Source of the DNA: Phenylobacterium sp.
GTDB taxonomy: Bacteria; Pseudomonadota; Alphaproteobacteria; Caulobacterales; Caulobacteraceae
Assembly (NCBI RefSeq): GCF_025934275.1
Contig: NZ_JAICYI010000027.1
Coordinates: forward strand, 1 to 43,357
Direction of reading: 5' to 3'
Length of the DNA: 43,357 nt
Shown here piece after piece: positions 40,859 through 43,357 of this stretch. How positions within the stretch are numbered: the stretch's first letter is position 1; each line of letters begins with the position of its first letter. A program made the position numbers and the translations under genes. The notes under the pieces are model-generated. The model saw nothing but the letters and a program-made list of their open reading frames with translations, did no database searches and was not told the DNA's origin.

Positions 40859-41494
40859 TCAGCCGCCGGAGCCGCTGAGCCCCGCGTGGGTGTTCGCGTG
40901 GCCCGTGCCGTGGATGGAGGCGTGCGACGGACCCATGCGATGCGACCGCCGATGGCTGTTCGACGCGAGGGCCGAGCCGCCGGTGCGGAGGCCCGCGCGG
41001 ATGTTCGAGTGCGCGACGCCCTGCGCCGAGGCGCGGGTCGGACCCATGCGATGCGCCCGGCGGTGGTTGTTGGCGGTGTCATTGTCGGCGTCGCCGGCCG
41101 CCTCAGCCGCCTCGTCGTCGGCGGGCTTCGCGGCGGAGCCGGCGGAGTTCAGCACTGAATTCGGGCTGGCGTGCTCGAGGCCTTCATCAGAGGCGTGCGC
41201 CGCGCCCTGGCTGTTGACGCGACCCGAGGCCGAGACGCCCGGCCCGAGGTCCGCGCCCGAGTTCACCGAGGCGCCGCCGCCGATACGTCCCTGGGCCGCG
41301 CCGCTGATGCCGGAGCCGATGCTCCCGCCGAGGCCGCCGCTGGCGCCGAAGCCGCTGTGCATTGCGCCGATCCCGCCTCCCAGGCCGCCGCCAAATCCCC
41401 CCGATCCCCCGTGTCCGCCCGGGCCGGCGTGGGCCGCCGTCGCCAGGGCGAGGCAACTCGCCAAGCTCGCGAACCCAAGGGTCGTGTCACGCAT
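40859..41494 (-). CDS. Exported glycine-rich protein with two C-terminal repeats
   Basis: 211 residues from ATG 41492-41494 (GGAG 8 nt upstream). After a signal peptide (about 1-23, ATAAHA) comes a Gly/Ser-rich segment (HGGSGGFGGGLGGGIG and onward), an acidic middle part (KPADDEAAEAAGDADND) and two near-repeats: NHRRAHRMGPTRASAQGVAH..N.RAGL and SHRRSHRMGPSHASIHGTGH.NTHAGL. Low-complexity Gly-rich exported proteins often form flexible surface or envelope material. The function is unknown. The region on its 3' side (40607-40858) contains only weak hairpins and no gene. Confidence 0.7.
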   Translation of the reverse strand: MRDTTLGFASLASCLALATAAHAGPGGHGGSGGFGGGLGGGIGAMHSGFGASGGLGGSIGSGISGAAQGRIGGGASVNSGADLGPGVSASGRVNSQGAAHASDEGLEHASPNSVLNSAGSAAKPADDEAAEAAGDADNDTANNHRRAHRMGPTRASAQGVAHSNIRAGLRTGGSALASNSHRRSHRMGPSHASIHGTGHANTHAGLSGSGG

Positions 41495-41620
41495 GGGGAT
41501 GTCTCCGAGGTGTCCCGCCGCGTCCAACGAACCGCCGAGCTGATTTCATCCCTCGGGCGGCGAGGAATCTCCGGACCTCATCGCGGCGCCTCGCGCCACC
41601 CCGCCGCGATCATGGAGATC

Positions 41621-42598
41621 TCACCCCGCCCGCCGGTGGGACCGGCCGCGGGTCGATGGCACGGCGGTGGCCGGCTGCCCCGCAGGCGCGGCGGGCGCGG
41701 CCGGGCCGCCGCCCAGTCCGGCCAGCGCCATGATCCCGCCGGGATTCAGCGAATCCACCATCGCGCTCGGCAGGAGGATGGTCGCGCCGCGCTCCTTGGT
41801 GGTCTCGTAGATGATGTTCATGGCCCGCAGCTGCAGGGCGGCGGGCGAGCGGGCGTAGATTTCGGCGGCCTCGACGAACTTCTGCGCCACCTGCTGCTCG
41901 GCCTGGCCCAGGTGCACCCGCGCGGCGGCCTCGCGCTGCGCCTGGGCCTCGCGGCTCATGGCGTCCTGCAGCGCAGCCGGGACCGAGATGTCGCGGATCT
42001 CCACCGAGTGGGCCGTGACGCCCCATTCGGCGGTCTTGCGGCCGATCTGGTCGCGCAGCACCTCATCGCCCTTCTGCCGGTCGGAGAGCAGGGTCGAGAG
42101 CAGCGAGGAGCCCACCATCTCCCGAAGCGAAGTCTGCGCGACCCGTTCGATGGCCGACCGATAGTCGGTGATCTCCAGCGCCGCCCGCTCCGGATCGTGG
42201 ATCTGCCAGAACACGACTGCGTCGACGTCCACCGGCACGGTGTCCTTCGAGAGCGCCTGCTCGGCGTTGAACTCCGTCGTCTGGATGCGCTGGTCGAGCC
42301 AGGTCGCGATCTGGTCGATGACGGGCACGATCACGAACAGCCCGGGCCCGGCGACCTTCTGCAGCCGCCCCAGCCTAAGCACGACGGCGCGCTCCCACTG
42401 GTTGGCCATCTTCAGCGACATCGGGATCAGCACGCCCACGACGAACAGGGCCACCCCGACCCACGGCAGCACGTAGGACTCGGTCCGCGCCGCCTCGTAG
42501 ATCATCAGCCCGCCGAGCAGAAAGGCGAGCGCGGAGAGCAGGGCGGCGGGGCCGCTGACGCCTCTGGGCCGGTAGTCCGTCCCGGGGAAGCCGTTCAT
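41621..42598 (-). CDS. SPFH/Band 7 (stomatin-like) slipin protein
   Basis: 325 residues. Two N-terminal membrane helices (SALAFLLGGLMIYEA and VGVALFVVGVLIPMSL) precede the SPFH domain: MANQWERAVVLRLGRLQKVA, GPGLFVIVPVIDQIATWLDQ, RIQTTEFNAEQALSKDTVPV and DVDAVVFWQIHDPERAALEI. A coiled coil (SREAQAQREAAARVHLGQAE and onward) and an Ala/Pro tail follow. This is the slipin (stomatin) subfamily, which forms oligomers at membrane microdomains; a partner NfeD-like protease is not in the window. The start overlaps the gntR stop (ATGA), so expression is coupled. Confidence 0.92.
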   Translation of the reverse strand: MNGFPGTDYRPRGVSGPAALLSALAFLLGGLMIYEAARTESYVLPWVGVALFVVGVLIPMSLKMANQWERAVVLRLGRLQKVAGPGLFVIVPVIDQIATWLDQRIQTTEFNAEQALSKDTVPVDVDAVVFWQIHDPERAALEITDYRSAIERVAQTSLREMVGSSLLSTLLSDRQKGDEVLRDQIGRKTAEWGVTAHSVEIRDISVPAALQDAMSREAQAQREAAARVHLGQAEQQVAQKFVEAAEIYARSPAALQLRAMNIIYETTKERGATILLPSAMVDSLNPGGIMALAGLGGGPAAPAAPAGQPATAVPSTRGRSHRRAG

Positions 42599-42996
42599 CG
42601 AAGATTCTCCTTCTTCGCGGCCAGCGCCGCGATCTGTTCCAACAGATGTTCGGTCCGCACGCCCGCCTGCGCCGCCTTTGCGAGCGTCTGGCGGGCGAGC
42701 CTTTCGGCGGCCTCGGCGTGCTTCGAAGGGGCGGCGGGTTCGGCCACGAAGCTGCCGCGTCCGCGTTCCAGCCGAAGCGTCCCCAGCCGCTCGAGCTCGT
42801 CGTAGGCATGGCGGACGGTGTTCAGGTCGACCCTGAGCGCGATCGCCACCTGCCGCATCGTGGGCATCTGGTCGCCGGGCTTCAGGAAGCCCGCGCCGAT
42901 CGCTCCCAGCACCTGCTCGCGCAGCTGCACGTAGATCGGAACCCCGTTGGGTTCGATGTGCAGGGCGTCGAGGATAAGTTGCTGTTGTGTATTCAT
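42595..42996 (-). CDS. GntR-family regulator, YtrA subfamily
   Basis: 133 residues from ATG 42994-42996. The winged helix is at about 15-75 (PIYVQLREQVLGAIGAGFLK, PGDQMPTMRQVAIALRVDLN, TVRHAYDELERLGTLRLERG, RGSFVAEP). The small C-terminal helical part (about 80-133, AAERLARQTLAKAAQAG) is the short YtrA-type effector/dimerisation tail. A TTG at 43008 would extend it by four residues, but lies within the -10 region. It is followed by the SPFH gene with a 4-nt overlap. Autoregulation through the operator over its start is likely. Confidence 0.88.
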   Translation of the reverse strand: MNTQQQLILDALHIEPNGVPIYVQLREQVLGAIGAGFLKPGDQMPTMRQVAIALRVDLNTVRHAYDELERLGTLRLERGRGSFVAEPAAPSKHAEAAERLARQTLAKAAQAGVRTEHLLEQIAALAAKKENLR

Positions 42997-43033
42997 ACAT
43001 TCATACAATATGCGCGCGGAAGCGCCCGGTCAA
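42988..43033 (-). promoter_or_regulatory. gntR promoter overlapping a tandem operator; predicted leaderless start
   Basis: On the minus strand TTGACC (43033-43028), 17 bp, TATTGT (43010-43005), then only 8 nt to the ATG (42996). Overlapping it, TTCATACA occurs twice in tandem on the plus strand (42992-42999 and 43000-43007), and TGTAT (42988-42992)/ATACA (43003-43007) forms a dyad. Transcription would begin at or next to the ATG, so the mRNA is probably leaderless and repression direct. Confidence 0.55.
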
Positions 43034-43049
43034 GGTCCGCCGGCCTGGC

Positions 43050-43357
43050 CTACTCGGGCGTGTGGTGGGCGATCGGCGCGTTCGGGTCGGACGGCGGCGG
43101 CCGCGCGGCGGGCGGCGGCGCTGCGGGAGCGGTCTGGACGGGCGCGGGGGCAGGCGCCGCGGCCGGCGGGACGATGATCAGCGGCGGCGGCGTGCCGGCG
43201 GCGGGAACTGCTGAAGCGGTCGGAGCCGGGGCGGGCGAGGCCGGCGCGGGCTTCGCCGCCACGGCCCGCCGCAGCGGCCGCTTCGCGGCGGCTCGCGGCG
43301 CGGGTTCGGGCGCAGCGGCGCGCGGCGCGGCTTGGGGCTGTGCGGGGGGAGGCGCCG
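43050..43357 (-). CDS. C-terminal part of a Pro/Ala-rich protein (partial)
   Basis: The open frame runs from the right edge to the stop at 43050 with no in-frame stop, about 102 residues visible. Composition is dominated by Pro and Ala (for example TASAVPAAGTPPPLIIVPPA, PPPSDPNAPIAHHTPE) with a basic patch AAKRPLRRA. Such tails occur in TonB-like, peptidoglycan-binding and other envelope proteins of Caulobacterales. The function cannot be assigned from this part. It is transcribed toward the gntR promoter. Confidence 0.55.
   Translation of the reverse strand, partial: APPPAQPQAAPRAAAPEPAPRAAAKRPLRRAVAAKPAPASPAPAPTASAVPAAGTPPPLIIVPPAAAPAPAPVQTAPAAPPPAARPPPSDPNAPIAHHTPE

Noticed and set aside
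1..43357. CRISPR array or insertion sequence
   Set aside because: No regularly spaced direct repeats and no transposase-like protein were found on either strand.

Overview
The window is a GC-rich (about two-thirds G+C) chromosomal segment from a Caulobacterales alphaproteobacterium, most likely a Caulobacteraceae such as Phenylobacterium or Caulobacter. The best evidence is a GcrA cell-cycle regulator with its signature N-terminus, plus xseA-DUF2093, a large two-domain dCTP deaminase next to metZ, argD-argF-hslO, and HpnN/HpnM hopanoid-associated transport genes. No replication origin, rRNA, CRISPR array or complete mobile element is present. There is one tRNA, tRNA-Gly(CCC).

Left part (1-13 kb) is mostly core housekeeping: a basic Lys/Ala/Pro protein tail, histidinol phosphatase, an XRE regulator, a lipid A-type acyltransferase, exonuclease VII large subunit, gcrA, an ABC-2 permease, argD-argF, Hsp33, metZ and dCTP deaminase. 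The gcrA upstream region carries a GANTC site, a near-consensus CtrA box and a perfect dyad, consistent with cell-cycle control. Palindromic intergenic repeats separate several of these genes.

Middle part (13-30 kb) is accessory: a TraB/GumN protein, a membrane protein/XRE pair, a TonB-dependent receptor with an unusual N-terminal domain, a PhnZ-like HD protein, an Old Yellow Enzyme homologue, an alkB-type hydroxylase whose reading frame ends inside an antisense tRNA gene, an O-methyltransferase/SDR pair, an M13 peptidase, a Crp/Fnr gene broken by a one-base frameshift, a CsgG-like/SH3 protein, and a DUF4142/cupredoxin operon facing an ECF sigma factor across a perfect 27-bp dyad built from two GGAAC (-35-like) elements. 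A SulP permease ends this part.

From about 30.0 to 33.1 kb lies a short prophage or satellite remnant: small phage-type genes, a DUF932 protein, an HTH protein, an S24-type repressor that seems to lack its catalytic residues, and an operator region. Its rightward Cro-like gene is truncated and runs in frame into a luciferase-like monooxygenase.

Right part (33-43.4 kb) holds that monooxygenase, a small membrane protein, an alpha/beta hydrolase, an aminoglycoside-phosphotransferase-like protein, and an envelope lipid-transport group (MlaA lipoprotein, HpnN RND exporter, convergent MlaC/HpnM protein). It continues with a glycine-rich repeat protein and a gntR-SPFH operon whose promoter overlaps a tandem operator and probably gives a leaderless mRNA. 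The window ends in the C-terminus of a Pro/Ala-rich protein.

All calls come from reading the sequence and recalling protein families; no searches were run.
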